Part shown: piece after piece, positions 29,027 through 37,641 of the stretch
How the letters are laid out: each line of letters begins with the position of its first letter
How positions within the stretch are numbered: the first letter of the stretch is position 1
Assembly (NCBI RefSeq): GCF_016899755.1
Contig: NZ_JACJJC010000006.1
Span: 62,001-126,000 of the forward strand
DNA length: 64,000 nucleotides
Direction: 5' to 3'
Source of the DNA: Sutterella massiliensis
GTDB lineage: Bacteria; Pseudomonadota; Gammaproteobacteria; Burkholderiales; Burkholderiaceae_F
Translations under genes and position numbers: made by a program
The notes under the pieces: model-generated
The model's input: only the letters and a program-made list of their open reading frames with translations
Database searches by the model: none
Told to the model about the DNA's origin: nothing

Positions 29027-29192
29027 TTGCCTTTCTGAAGCGTTTCTTAACATTTCCTTGCGCAGAAAGTGCTTTCGAGCGCAAGCCGCGGCAAACGAGA
29101 CTCGCCGCCCGTCGTTCGAGCTCAGGAGACCCGCACGACCCGAGAAGCGCTTTCCAAGCGAGACCTCAACGCTTCCCAAAAGAGAGAAAGCC

Positions 29193-29537
29193 ATGAACTT
29201 CAAACAGATGCTCGGCGGCCTTTGCCTTGCCGCCATGATCGGCGCCGCTTCGGGCGCCGTCGCTGCCGCTCCGACCGCAGCCGCGGGCCCGCACGCGAGC
29301 CTGCCCTGCAGCACGTGCCACGCCGACGGCAAGTTTGCCGCGCCGGCCAAGACGACCTGCCTCGGCTGCCACGAATCCTATGAAAAGATTGCCGAGCGCA
29401 CCGCCAAGATGACGCCCAATCCCCATGCGTCCCACCGCGGTGAACCCAACTGCTCCAACTGCCATTCGATGCATGCCAAGCCCCGCTTCGAATGCAATGA
29501 CTGCCACACGTTCAACATCAAGATGAAGGGGGAATAA
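29193..29537 (+). CDS. Small periplasmic tetrahaem cytochrome c
   Basis: A 114-residue protein with a signal peptide (MNFKQMLGGLCLAAMIGAAS...AVAAA) and four CXXCH sites: CSTCH, CLGCH, CSNCH and CNDCH. The pattern and size match the cytochrome domain of flavocytochrome c3, here encoded as a separate polypeptide. It should pass electrons from a quinol-oxidising membrane cytochrome to the flavoprotein whose start lies 2 bp downstream. The ATG at 29193 is chosen because it begins the signal peptide and follows AGAGAGAAAG. Confidence 0.93.
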   Translation: MNFKQMLGGLCLAAMIGAASGAVAAAPTAAAGPHASLPCSTCHADGKFAAPAKTTCLGCHESYEKIAERTAKMTPNPHASHRGEPNCSNCHSMHAKPRFECNDCHTFNIKMKGE

Positions 29538-29539
29538 TC

Positions 29540-31081
29540 ATGTCTCATACCGATCTTTCCCGCCGTCATTTCCTCGGCGCTGCCGCCGCTTCCGCCGCCG
29601 CTGCGCTTCCGCTCGCCGCTCGTGCCGCGAGCACCTCGAACCCCGCTCCCGCCAAGTGGGATCAGTCGGTCGATGTTGTTATTCTCGGCTGCGGCGGCGC
29701 GGGCATGATGGCCGCCTGCCAGGCGCACGATGCGGGCGCGAAGGTCGCCATCTTCGATAAGGGCGCGTCGCCCTACCATACCGCCACGTGCCTCTGCGGC
29801 GGTCTCTTCACGGCCTGCGGCACGAAGGCGCAGAAGGCCGATCCGAAGATCAAGGACTCCTGGGAAGCCTTTGCCGAAGACATCATGGCCTACGGCAACT
29901 ACATGTCGCTTAAGGAACCGGTCTACGGCTTCACGAAGCACTCGGGCGAAGCCTTCGACTGGCTCGCCGACCACGGACTCGCGGCCTTCCACCTCGAACC
30001 CTATGCCGGCCACACGAACACCCGCGCGCACCGCCAGGAAACCTTCAAGGGGCGCGACTACATCGACTGCCTCGTCAAGCAGCTCAGCGAACGCGGCCTC
30101 AAGATCGAACACCACCGCGGCCTCAAGCGCTTCTTCTTCGATGAAAAGGCCAACCGCGTTCTCGGCGTTGCCGTGGCCGGTCCCGACGGCAAGGAAATCA
30201 CGGTCGAAGCCAAGAAGGGCGTCATCATGGCCACGGGCGGCATCACCGGTTCGCCCGAATCGCTCGACCGCTGGGTCCCGAGCGTTGCCGGCAAGGGCGT
30301 CGCGATCGGCGGTCCCTCGAACGACGGCGAAGCGATGATGATCGCCGTGCGCGACATCGGCGTGCCGCTCTCGCACATGCAGTACATCGCCTCCTACCCA
30401 TGCGGCATCGTCACGCACGGGCGCAACGGCCCCTACTGCCGTTGGTGGTTCATCACGAACCACGGCGGCATCCTCGTGAACAAGAACGGTCAGCGCTTCG
30501 TAACGGAAAAGGAAGGCATCTGCCACGTCACCCCGAAGCTTGCGCTCAATCCCGACGGCTGCCACTACGTCCTCGCCGACCAGGCGACTTGGGATCGCAC
30601 GCTGAAGTCGATCAAGCTCGGCGCCCTCGTGGGTCTGCCGTCCTGGTCCGCCGAACGCGTTGAAGCCGAATTCGCCAAGGGTGAAAACCTCTGGAAGTGC
30701 GACACGCTCGAAGAGCTCTGCGAAAAGAGCGGCGTCAATCTCGAAGGCCTCAAAAAGCAGATCGCCACTTGGAACAAGGCTGTCGAAACGAAGGTCGACA
30801 ACCAGTTCGGCCGCACCGACCAGCAGTGGAAGCTCGAAAAGGGCCCGTACTACATGATCCGCATGTTCCCGTGGAACAACCTCTCCTGCGGCGGCGTGCG
30901 CGTCACCGAACACTTCGAAGTGCTCGGCTGGGATATGAAGCCCGTGGGCGGTCTCTACGCGGCCGGCGAAACGGTGGCGGGCGTTCACGGCGCCTTCTAC
31001 TGCGGCGGCAACGCCTGCGGCTTTGCCCACACGTCCGGCTACATGGCCGGCAAGTACGTCACGGGCTACAAGGAAGCCTGA
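29540..31081 (+). CDS. Tat-exported FAD-dependent reductase paired with the tetrahaem cytochrome
   Basis: A flavoprotein of 513 residues with a Tat signal (SRRHFLG, then alanine-rich, AARA). FAD_binding_2 fold: VVILGCGGAGMMAACQA at the N-terminus and GLYAAGETVAGVHG at the C-terminus. Where fumarate reductases carry the catalytic Arg (FVNEITTRDK), this protein reads FVTEKEGICH, so it probably does not reduce fumarate. Many cysteines (SYPCGI, PYCRWW, GICH, NPDGCH) are unusual for the family. Together with the cytochrome two bases upstream it forms a split flavocytochrome c. Its natural acceptor is unknown; a small unsaturated organic acid or aromatic is likely by family. Confidence 0.9.
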   Translation: MSHTDLSRRHFLGAAAASAAAALPLAARAASTSNPAPAKWDQSVDVVILGCGGAGMMAACQAHDAGAKVAIFDKGASPYHTATCLCGGLFTACGTKAQKADPKIKDSWEAFAEDIMAYGNYMSLKEPVYGFTKHSGEAFDWLADHGLAAFHLEPYAGHTNTRAHRQETFKGRDYIDCLVKQLSERGLKIEHHRGLKRFFFDEKANRVLGVAVAGPDGKEITVEAKKGVIMATGGITGSPESLDRWVPSVAGKGVAIGGPSNDGEAMMIAVRDIGVPLSHMQYIASYPCGIVTHGRNGPYCRWWFITNHGGILVNKNGQRFVTEKEGICHVTPKLALNPDGCHYVLADQATWDRTLKSIKLGALVGLPSWSAERVEAEFAKGENLWKCDTLEELCEKSGVNLEGLKKQIATWNKAVETKVDNQFGRTDQQWKLEKGPYYMIRMFPWNNLSCGGVRVTEHFEVLGWDMKPVGGLYAAGETVAGVHGAFYCGGNACGFAHTSGYMAGKYVTGYKEA

Positions 31082-31090
31082 TCGACGCCA

Positions 31091-31166
31091 TGCACTTCTG
31101 AAGTGCATTGAGGCACTTTGAAACGGGAAGAATCCGCTCTTTTGCTCCTGTGACGGATTCTTCCCG
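31091..31166. repeat. Two inverted repeats after the flavoprotein gene
   Basis: TGCACTTC-T-GAAGTGCA (31091-31107) is a perfect 17-bp palindrome ten bases after the stop codon. CGGGAAGAATCCG (31124-31136) and CGGATTCTTCCCG (31154-31166) form a 13-bp perfect stem with a 17-nt loop but no T-run. They may stabilise the 3' end or bind a regulator. Confidence 0.5.
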
Positions 31167-31317
31167 GTGCACCAAGTCCCGTCCGTTCATTTCAGCGTAT
31201 GCGCGGCGATTTCCTCCTCCTTTGCGCCGTACGGTTCGCTTCGACAATGCGCTCGGGCAATCCTCTGCCGGGGCCTCAACCTGTCTCGGGCTCTGAAGAG
31301 GTTTTTTTGAGGTTCTC

Positions 31318-31351
31318 AGCCGATTTCGGTTCGCCGAAGTCGGCTTTTTTT
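31318..31351 (+). terminator. Intrinsic terminator of the tetrahaem/flavoprotein operon
   Basis: A 12-bp stem (one G-T wobble) is closed by a TTCG tetraloop at 31330-31333: arms AGCCGATTTCGG and CCGAAGTCGGCT, followed by seven Ts. A weaker hairpin with its own T7 run lies just before it (about 31280-31308). Confidence 0.93.
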
Positions 31352-31402
31352 CGCATCATTTTTTGATGCGATTTCTCCCAATACCCTCTTACAAAGCTCG
31401 GA

Positions 31403-31420
31403 TACCGTCCGCGGCATGTA
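31403..31420. promoter_or_regulatory. Palindromic site 3 upstream of the TIM-barrel gene
   Basis: TACCGTCCGCGGCATGTA, 18 bp, shares 14 of 18 positions with site 2 (29009-29026). It lies 160 bp upstream of the TIM-barrel start. The remaining 31421-31580 leader contains an AT-rich GTAATAACTAGG stretch suitable for a -10. Confidence 0.5.
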
Positions 31421-31580
31421 TCCGTAATAACTAGGTCGAACTACCATTTTTCTCGACCCGCGCGAGTAAAGAAGCACCCGCGCGAAACCCAACCGAACGC
31501 GCCGCCCGGGCAGAGAAGCGCCGAGCGCAGTCCCCGAAAAGCGCGCGCATTCGCGAACGCAACCCCAAGGAGAAACAATC

Positions 31581-32534
31581 ATGTTCACCCGTCGCAGCTT
31601 CCTTCGCAACGCGGCCGCCGCCGGTCTGGCCGCCGGTTCCATGGGCGCTTTTTCCGGGAGCGCGCACGCCGCCGTCGCCCCGAAGGCACTGAAGGACGTG
31701 AAGTTCGAGCCCCTCAAGCTGCCGCGCCCGATCAGTCTCGCCGCGCTCACGGTGCTCGACGTCTCGCCCGCGAACCAGGTGCTCTGCGCCGCAAAGGCAG
31801 GTTACAGCCACGTCGGCATTCGCCTCGTGCCTGCCACGCCCACCGAAACGCAGTGGGACATGATCGGCGACACGCCGATGGTGCGCGAAGTCGAAGCCAA
31901 CCTCAAGGCGACGGGCGTGAAGGTGCTTGACGTGGAAATCCTGCGCGTGAAGCCCGACACCCGCGCGATCAACTGGAAGCCCTTCTTCGAAACGGGTGCG
32001 CGACTGGGCGCCACCGACGTGCTCGTCGCCGCTAACGACCCCAACTATGAACGCTTCCTCGACAACTTCGCCGAACTTTGCGAAATCGCCCATCCCTACG
32101 GGCTCTCGCTCTCGATCGAACCGATGCCCTGGTGCGATATCTCGACCGTGAAGCAGGCGGGCGACGCCATGAAGCGCGTCAACCGTCCGAACGCGGGCGT
32201 GCTCGTCGACCCGATTCACTTCTATCGCGCCGACAACGACTACGCCGACATTGATGCGCTGCCGAAGGGCTCGCTCAAGTACTGCCAGATGTGCGACCTC
32301 ACGGCCGACAAGCCCAAGGACATGGACGGCATCCTCTATCAGGCGCGCAACTTCCGTCTGTCGCCGGGCACGGGCGCGGGCGACCTCACGACGCTCCTGA
32401 AGCACCTCCCGGGGCTGCCGATCTCGATCGAAGCGTGCAACGCCGAACTCGCGCTTGCGATGTCGCCCGTCGAACGCGCCCGCATGTATCTTGAAGACAT
32501 GGTCGCCGTTCTCAACAAGGCGGGCGAACACTAA
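31581..32534 (+). CDS. Tat-exported TIM-barrel protein (sugar-phosphate isomerase/epimerase fold)
   Basis: A 317-residue protein of the xylose-isomerase-like TIM-barrel superfamily. The N-terminus is a Tat signal (TRRSFLR, alanine-rich, GSAHA), unusual because most relatives are cytoplasmic. Barrel-type acidic metal-ligand candidates are visible in LSIEPMPW, GVLVDPIHF and ISIEACN. The Shine-Dalgarno AAGGAG lies eight nt before the ATG. Its own palindromic site and closeness to the exported flavin reductases suggest it processes the same periplasmic substrate, for example isomerising or dehydrating a polyol or keto-acid before reduction. That role is inferred; the reaction is unknown. Confidence 0.85.
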   Translation: MFTRRSFLRNAAAAGLAAGSMGAFSGSAHAAVAPKALKDVKFEPLKLPRPISLAALTVLDVSPANQVLCAAKAGYSHVGIRLVPATPTETQWDMIGDTPMVREVEANLKATGVKVLDVEILRVKPDTRAINWKPFFETGARLGATDVLVAANDPNYERFLDNFAELCEIAHPYGLSLSIEPMPWCDISTVKQAGDAMKRVNRPNAGVLVDPIHFYRADNDYADIDALPKGSLKYCQMCDLTADKPKDMDGILYQARNFRLSPGTGAGDLTTLLKHLPGLPISIEACNAELALAMSPVERARMYLEDMVAVLNKAGEH

Positions 32535-32622
32535 AGCGTCGCAACCGCCCTCCCATATTCCCCCAAAGGCGCCGAAGCGAGAGCGGCGCCTTAGGTAGAA
32601 ACGGTCTCCGGCAAACGGTTGA

Positions 32623-35600
32623 TCAGCCCGGCAAACGCCGGGCTTTCGCGTTTTGGGCGTAGCTCACCGCCTCGTCAATATCGACGCTCACGACGCGCGA
32701 GACGCCGGGCTCCTTCATCGTGACGCCGATCAAAGACGTCGCGAACTCCATCGTGATGCGGTTGTGCGTGATGATGAGAAACTGCGTCGCTTCGGCCATC
32801 TTGAGGCAAAGCGATGCGAGACGCGCCTGATTGGCTTCGTCAAGCGGCCCGTCGACTTCGTCCAGGAGACAGAAGGGGGCGGGATTGAGGCGAAACATTG
32901 CAAAGACGAGCGCGGTCGCGGTCAACGTCTGCTCGCCCCCGGAGAGCGACTTCACCGAGGCGTTGCGCTTCCCGGGCGGCTGCGCGATCACTTCGATCCC
33001 GGCCGAGAGAATCTCTTCGCCCGTCATCACGAGTTCTGCCCGACCGCCGCCGAAAAGCACGCGGAAGCACTCGGCAAAATGTGCGCGCACCGCTTCGAAC
33101 GTCTCGCGAATGCGAGCGCGCGTTTCCTGGTCGATCTTTCGAATCGCCGCTTCAAGCGTCGCGATCGCCTGCTCGAGGTCGGCCATCTGAGCGGCGGTCG
33201 CTTTGTAAGCGTCTTCGGCTGCCTTGAGGTGGTCGAGCGCGGCGTGGTTGACCGGGCCGAGTGCGGCCATTTCGTTCATGAAGCGCGAGACTTCGTTACG
33301 TACCGTCACGGCCTTGACGCCGCGCGTCTGCGCGAGCACGGCCATCGCCGTCCAATCGGCGCCGAGCTCGTCCATTCGGGCGGAAAACTGATCGCGCAGC
33401 GTCTCGTTTTGCTGCGCGGCTGCGCGCAGGTCGCCGAGCGACTCCGTGAGCGGCAGAATCTGCTCGCGCAGCGTTCTCGCGATCCGCTCGTTGGCGGCAG
33501 CCTTCTCTTTGGCGAGCGCAAGCGCCTGCGCGGCAGCGCGCTCGGCCTTTTCGAGCGCATCGAGTTCGAGAAGACGACTTTCGATCGTCGCCTCAACGCG
33601 CGTGTCGACATTCTCTTCGAGTTCGGCGCGTGCGGCGGCCGCTCGCTTTTCTTCGCGCTCGATGTCGGCCGCAATGTCGGTGCGGCGCGTCGTGAGGGAA
33701 CGCCGTTGCGCCTGGCGTTCGTTTAAGGCCATCCGCTTTAACGAAAGCGCGTGCGACTTGCGAAGCGCGTCACGCTCAAGCCCCGCGCGCCGCTCGCGCG
33801 CACGACGCTCGGCATCCTGCGCGCGTACGGCCTCCCGCTCGAGTGCGTCAAGCGCGTCGAGCGCCTCCTCGGCGAGCGCCATCGCTTCGTCGACGGCGGT
33901 GTGCTTTGCATCCACCTCCTTTAAGAGCGCTTCGTGCGAGAGCTTCAGATCCGCCTCGCGCCGTTCATATTCCGCCTTGGCGCGCAAAAGTTCCCCGCGG
34001 GCCGCTCGCGCTGCCTGCAGGCGCTCCTGCGCGATTGCGGCCATGCGCTTTGTGGTTTGTGCGCGCTCTTTGGCCGATTCGAGCGCATCGGCGGCGCACT
34101 TTCGCGCGTCGTCCTTTTCGCCCGACTCGATTTCGAGCCGCTCGAGCATTTCGGCTGCGCGCCGGATGTCCTGCTCGCGCGAGAGCATCGAGAGCGACGG
34201 ATCGTCGTCGGCCCAAAAACTGATGGACGCGCGCGTGACGACGTCGCCCGCGGGCGTCACGAGTCGATCGGCGTCGCCCAAAGCACTGCGAAGACGCATC
34301 GCTTCGGCAAGACTCTCGACCGCCCCCGTGTGCGCGAGCCAGGCGGCGAGCGCCGCACGCGCGCCGGCGGCCGCCGCGTCGCCTTCGGCGTCCGTGACGC
34401 GCACGAATTGGAGAAGCTTCGGCACCGAGACACCGTTCTGAAGAACAAGGTGCATCTCGCTTTCCTGCGAAGCATTCGCGCGCTCGGCGTCAGCCGCCTG
34501 CGTCTCACCCGCGCCCCCCAGGCGCGCACCGATCCCGTCGACGGGCGCGACAAAGACCGCACGAACGGGCGGACGTGCCTCAGCGAAGCCCGCAACGGTT
34601 CGCAGGTCGCGCAAAAGCATCGCGCGCACGTGCTTTTCGAGCACGGCTTCGAGCGCCGTCACCCACGCGGGCTCAACGTCGATTGTGCGCGCGAGTTCGG
34701 GCATGCCGATGAGCCCCGTTTCTTCGAGCCAGTCGCGTGCGCGGTCCGACTGCGCGGCCTGCGCCTGAACGGCTTCGAGCGTCTCGAGCGTGGCGCTCTG
34801 CGCTTTGAGTTTCGAGAGCGTTGAAAAGTAAGCTTCGTTCGCCGCCTCGAGCGCATCGTGCGCGTCGCTTTGCGCCGCGTCGGCCGCTTCGCGTGCTTCA
34901 GCCGCCTCTTCGGCAAGCGCTGCGGCGACTTCGGCTGTTTCTTCTGCCTCTTCTAGAAGCGCCTCGTCGGGCTTTTCGAGCGCTTCGCGCTCGGCATCGA
35001 ACCCTTTGGCGCGCCGTTCGAGCTCTTCAAGGCGTGCGCGCTCGGCCGCGTACTTGGCATCGCGCTCGGCCGCCACTCGCCGTTCACGCTCGAGCTTCGT
35101 CGAGAGCGCCGCTGCCGCTTCCGCCGTTTTGCGCTCGTCTTCGCGCGCGGCTTCGAGTGCCGCCTCTTCGCGCAGCGACGCCTCTTCGAGCTCGGCGAGC
35201 GTCTCTTCGAGTTCGTCGGCGGCGCCCGCGGCCGCCTCGAGCTCACCGTCGATTTTCTCGAGCGCAGCGCGCTTTTCCTCGAGTGTCGCCTCCGCTTCAG
35301 CGAGCGAGCGCTCGGCTAGCCGCCGCTTCTCGAGCAGGTGCTTGAGTTCGCCCTCGAGACGCGCGAGCGCCTTCTCAGCTTCGGCGAGCGCCTTGGCGGC
35401 GCTCTCGTGGCGCCCTGTGGCGTCGAGCACGGCCGCTTCGAGCTGCTCACGCTCAAGATCGGCCTCTTCGAGCGCCGCCTTCTTCTGCGCGATCTCGTTT
35501 TCGTTTTTCGCCACCGCCGCGCGCGCCTCTTCGGCGGCCCGGCGCGCCTCTTCGTACTGCAGGAAGTACCAGAGCGATTCCGACCGGAGCTTTTGCGCTT

Positions 35601-36267
35601 CGAGCGCCTTCCAGCGTGCGGCCGTTTCCGCTTCGGCGCGCAGCCGATCGATTTCCTGCTGCTTCACAACCTGCAGGTCGCCCGCGCGATCGAGGTTCTC
35701 CCGCGTGCCTCTTAAAAGCGTCTCGGTCTCGCGGCGCCGCTCTTTATAAAGCGACACGCCCGCGGCTTCTTCGATATAGCCGCGCAGCTCCTCGGGTTTG
35801 GCTTTGATGAAGTCGGTGACCATCCCCTGCGAGATGATCGCGTAGCTCTTGGGGCCGAGCCCCGTGCCCATGAAGATTTCCTGGACGTCGCGCCGGCGCA
35901 CCTGCTGGTGATTGATGAAATAGGCCGACGTCCCGTCGCGCGTCACGACGCGGCGTACCGAGAGTTCGGCAAAAGCCGCCCACGGGCCCTTCACGGTGCC
36001 GTCGCTGTTGTCGAGCACGAGTTCGACCATGGCGCGGCCGATCGGCGCACGCGTCGCCGACCCCGAAAAAATGAGGTCGGTCATCGTGCTCGAGCCGCGC
36101 AGCTCGCTCGCGCGTCCTTCACCGAGCACCCAGCGTACGGCGTCGATGATGTTCGACTTGCCGCAGCCGTTCGGGCCCACGACGCCCGTAAAAGCGTCCT
36201 TGAGCTCGATGAGCGTCGGATCGGCGAAGCTTTTGAAGCCGGCAAGTTTTATCTGGGCGAGACGCAC
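32623..36267 (-). CDS. smc: Chromosome partition/condensin protein SMC
   Basis: ATPase of the bacterial condensin complex, 1214 residues. The N-terminal half-ATPase starts RLAQIKLAGFKSFADPT with Walker A GPNGCGKSN (Lys37). Two long coiled coils, rich in Ala, Glu and Arg, flank a central hinge (about residues 520-680). The C-terminal half carries the signature LSGGEQTLTA and Walker B PFCLLDEVDGPLDEAN. The GTG at 36267 is chosen because it gives the standard family N-terminus; the frame stays open another 70 codons upstream without homology. scpA/scpB are not in the window. In related genomes zipA and ligA follow directly; here the redox island intervenes. Confidence 0.95.
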   Translation of the reverse strand: MRLAQIKLAGFKSFADPTLIELKDAFTGVVGPNGCGKSNIIDAVRWVLGEGRASELRGSSTMTDLIFSGSATRAPIGRAMVELVLDNSDGTVKGPWAAFAELSVRRVVTRDGTSAYFINHQQVRRRDVQEIFMGTGLGPKSYAIISQGMVTDFIKAKPEELRGYIEEAAGVSLYKERRRETETLLRGTRENLDRAGDLQVVKQQEIDRLRAEAETAARWKALEAQKLRSESLWYFLQYEEARRAAEEARAAVAKNENEIAQKKAALEEADLEREQLEAAVLDATGRHESAAKALAEAEKALARLEGELKHLLEKRRLAERSLAEAEATLEEKRAALEKIDGELEAAAGAADELEETLAELEEASLREEAALEAAREDERKTAEAAAALSTKLERERRVAAERDAKYAAERARLEELERRAKGFDAEREALEKPDEALLEEAEETAEVAAALAEEAAEAREAADAAQSDAHDALEAANEAYFSTLSKLKAQSATLETLEAVQAQAAQSDRARDWLEETGLIGMPELARTIDVEPAWVTALEAVLEKHVRAMLLRDLRTVAGFAEARPPVRAVFVAPVDGIGARLGGAGETQAADAERANASQESEMHLVLQNGVSVPKLLQFVRVTDAEGDAAAAGARAALAAWLAHTGAVESLAEAMRLRSALGDADRLVTPAGDVVTRASISFWADDDPSLSMLSREQDIRRAAEMLERLEIESGEKDDARKCAADALESAKERAQTTKRMAAIAQERLQAARAARGELLRAKAEYERREADLKLSHEALLKEVDAKHTAVDEAMALAEEALDALDALEREAVRAQDAERRARERRAGLERDALRKSHALSLKRMALNERQAQRRSLTTRRTDIAADIEREEKRAAAARAELEENVDTRVEATIESRLLELDALEKAERAAAQALALAKEKAAANERIARTLREQILPLTESLGDLRAAAQQNETLRDQFSARMDELGADWTAMAVLAQTRGVKAVTVRNEVSRFMNEMAALGPVNHAALDHLKAAEDAYKATAAQMADLEQAIATLEAAIRKIDQETRARIRETFEAVRAHFAECFRVLFGGGRAELVMTGEEILSAGIEVIAQPPGKRNASVKSLSGGEQTLTATALVFAMFRLNPAPFCLLDEVDGPLDEANQARLASLCLKMAEATQFLIITHNRITMEFATSLIGVTMKEPGVSRVVSVDIDEAVSYAQNAKARRLPG
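32625..32654 (+). terminator. Intrinsic terminator of the TIM-barrel gene
   Basis: AGCCCGGC-AAAC-GCCGGGCT (8-bp stem, 4-nt loop) is followed by TTCGCGTTTT. It overlaps the last codons of the convergent smc gene. A second 8-bp inverted repeat (AAGGCGCC/GGCGCCTT, 32566-32592) precedes it. Confidence 0.6.
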
Positions 36268-36541
36268 GGAAAGAGACGTTTTCGGGAGGAGGAGTTGCGG
36301 GAACGGGTTCCGGACGAACCCAAGAGCGGCGGCATAGCCGGTTCGTGCGCATGCACGCGCGCGAACCATTTCTTCCTGAGATGGGAAAGCCGGTCGACGC
36401 CCGGCAACGAGGCTCGCTTTTATTGGTGTTATCCCTTGAAAAGCGAGTGGTCTTCTCAATGCGGCGCATTGTAGCAAAGGCGCTCGGACGAGTCGCCGTT
36501 CGTGCCGCGCACCCGCGTTTTTCGAGTAGGCATAGGGCGGA

Positions 36542-36570
36542 TTCAGCGGCGTCGGCCCCTTCGCTATAAT
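36542..36570 (+). promoter_or_regulatory. Sigma-70 promoter of prmB
   Basis: A perfect -10 TATAAT (36565-36570) with a 17-bp spacer from a weak -35 TTCAGC (36542-36547). It lies in the divergent smc/prmB gap and would give a leader of about 130 nt. Confidence 0.55.
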
Positions 36571-36707
36571 GCCGCGATTCCTTTGAATTCACGCGCCTGC
36601 GGGGCGCGTTTGCAGGCGAGCCTCCGCTCGCAGACCCGCCTTGGCACACCGCGGGCGAGCACTGCGCCCAAAAGCGACAAGCCAAGCACAATCGGGAGAA
36701 CACATTC

Positions 36708-37631
36708 ATGTACGAAACCGCGCCGCTCCTTGACGATCCGATTCACAATCTCAAGACGATCCGCGACCTCTACCGCTGGGCGATCACGGAAATGGAAAAT
36801 GCCGACCTCTCCTACGGCCACGGCTCGCCCGACGCCGCCGAAGAGGCGTCCTTCCTGATCTGCCGCGCGCTCAAGCTCCCCTTTGAGCGCTTTGAAACGT
36901 TTTTCGACGCCGCGCTCACGCACAACGAACTCGTGCGCCTCGTGCATCTGATCGACCGCCGCGTGCACGACAAGACCCCGACGGCCTACCTCCTCAAGGA
37001 AGCCTGGCTCACGGGGCATCGCTTCTACATTGACGAGCGCGCGCTCATTCCGCGCTCCTACATCGCCGAGCTCCTCGAAGAGGACCTCGCCCCCTGGATC
37101 GACGATCCGTACGAAGTCGAGTCGGTGCTCGACCTCTGCACGGGCTCGGGGTGTCTGGCGATTCTCGCGCAGGGGACATTCCCGAATGCGCGCGTGACGG
37201 GCTCGGACATCTCGGCCGATGCGCTTGAAGTCGCCAAGATCAACCGCCGCGACTACGGACTCGAGGACGACCTCGAGCTCGTTCAGGGCGACCTCTTCGC
37301 CTCGCTCGAAGGCCGCCGGTTCGAGCTCATCATCACGAACCCGCCCTACGTCACGACGGCCTCGATGGCGCGGCTCCCCGCCGAATACCGCCACGAGCCC
37401 GCGCTCGCTCTCGGCGCGGGCGACGACGGCATGGACGTCGTTCGCCGCATTCTGCGCGAAGCCAAAGACCACCTCACCGAAAACGGCATGATCATCGTTG
37501 AAGTGGGCGACGGCCTTGAAGCCGTTGAAGCGATGTACCCGGGGCTGCCCCTCACGTGGCTCACCGTTTCGGGCGGCGACGACCAGGTCTTCATGGCCCG
37601 CGCCGAAGATCTGCGCGCATATTTCAGCTGA
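36708..37631 (+). CDS. prmB: PrmB, ribosomal protein L3 glutamine N5-methyltransferase
   Basis: Methylates the conserved Gln of ribosomal protein uL3. A protein of 307 residues: an N-terminal helical domain, SAM motif DLCTGSGCLA (142-151), and catalytic NPPYV (211-215). RFYIDERALIPRSYIAELL separates it from PrmC (release-factor methylase) and fits PrmB. It diverges from smc and is followed after 10 bp by an ABC-F gene, so both are probably co-transcribed as a translation-related pair. Confidence 0.92.
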   Translation: MYETAPLLDDPIHNLKTIRDLYRWAITEMENADLSYGHGSPDAAEEASFLICRALKLPFERFETFFDAALTHNELVRLVHLIDRRVHDKTPTAYLLKEAWLTGHRFYIDERALIPRSYIAELLEEDLAPWIDDPYEVESVLDLCTGSGCLAILAQGTFPNARVTGSDISADALEVAKINRRDYGLEDDLELVQGDLFASLEGRRFELIITNPPYVTTASMARLPAEYRHEPALALGAGDDGMDVVRRILREAKDHLTENGMIIVEVGDGLEAVEAMYPGLPLTWLTVSGGDDQVFMARAEDLRAYFS

Positions 37632-37641
37632 GGCGCGATCG

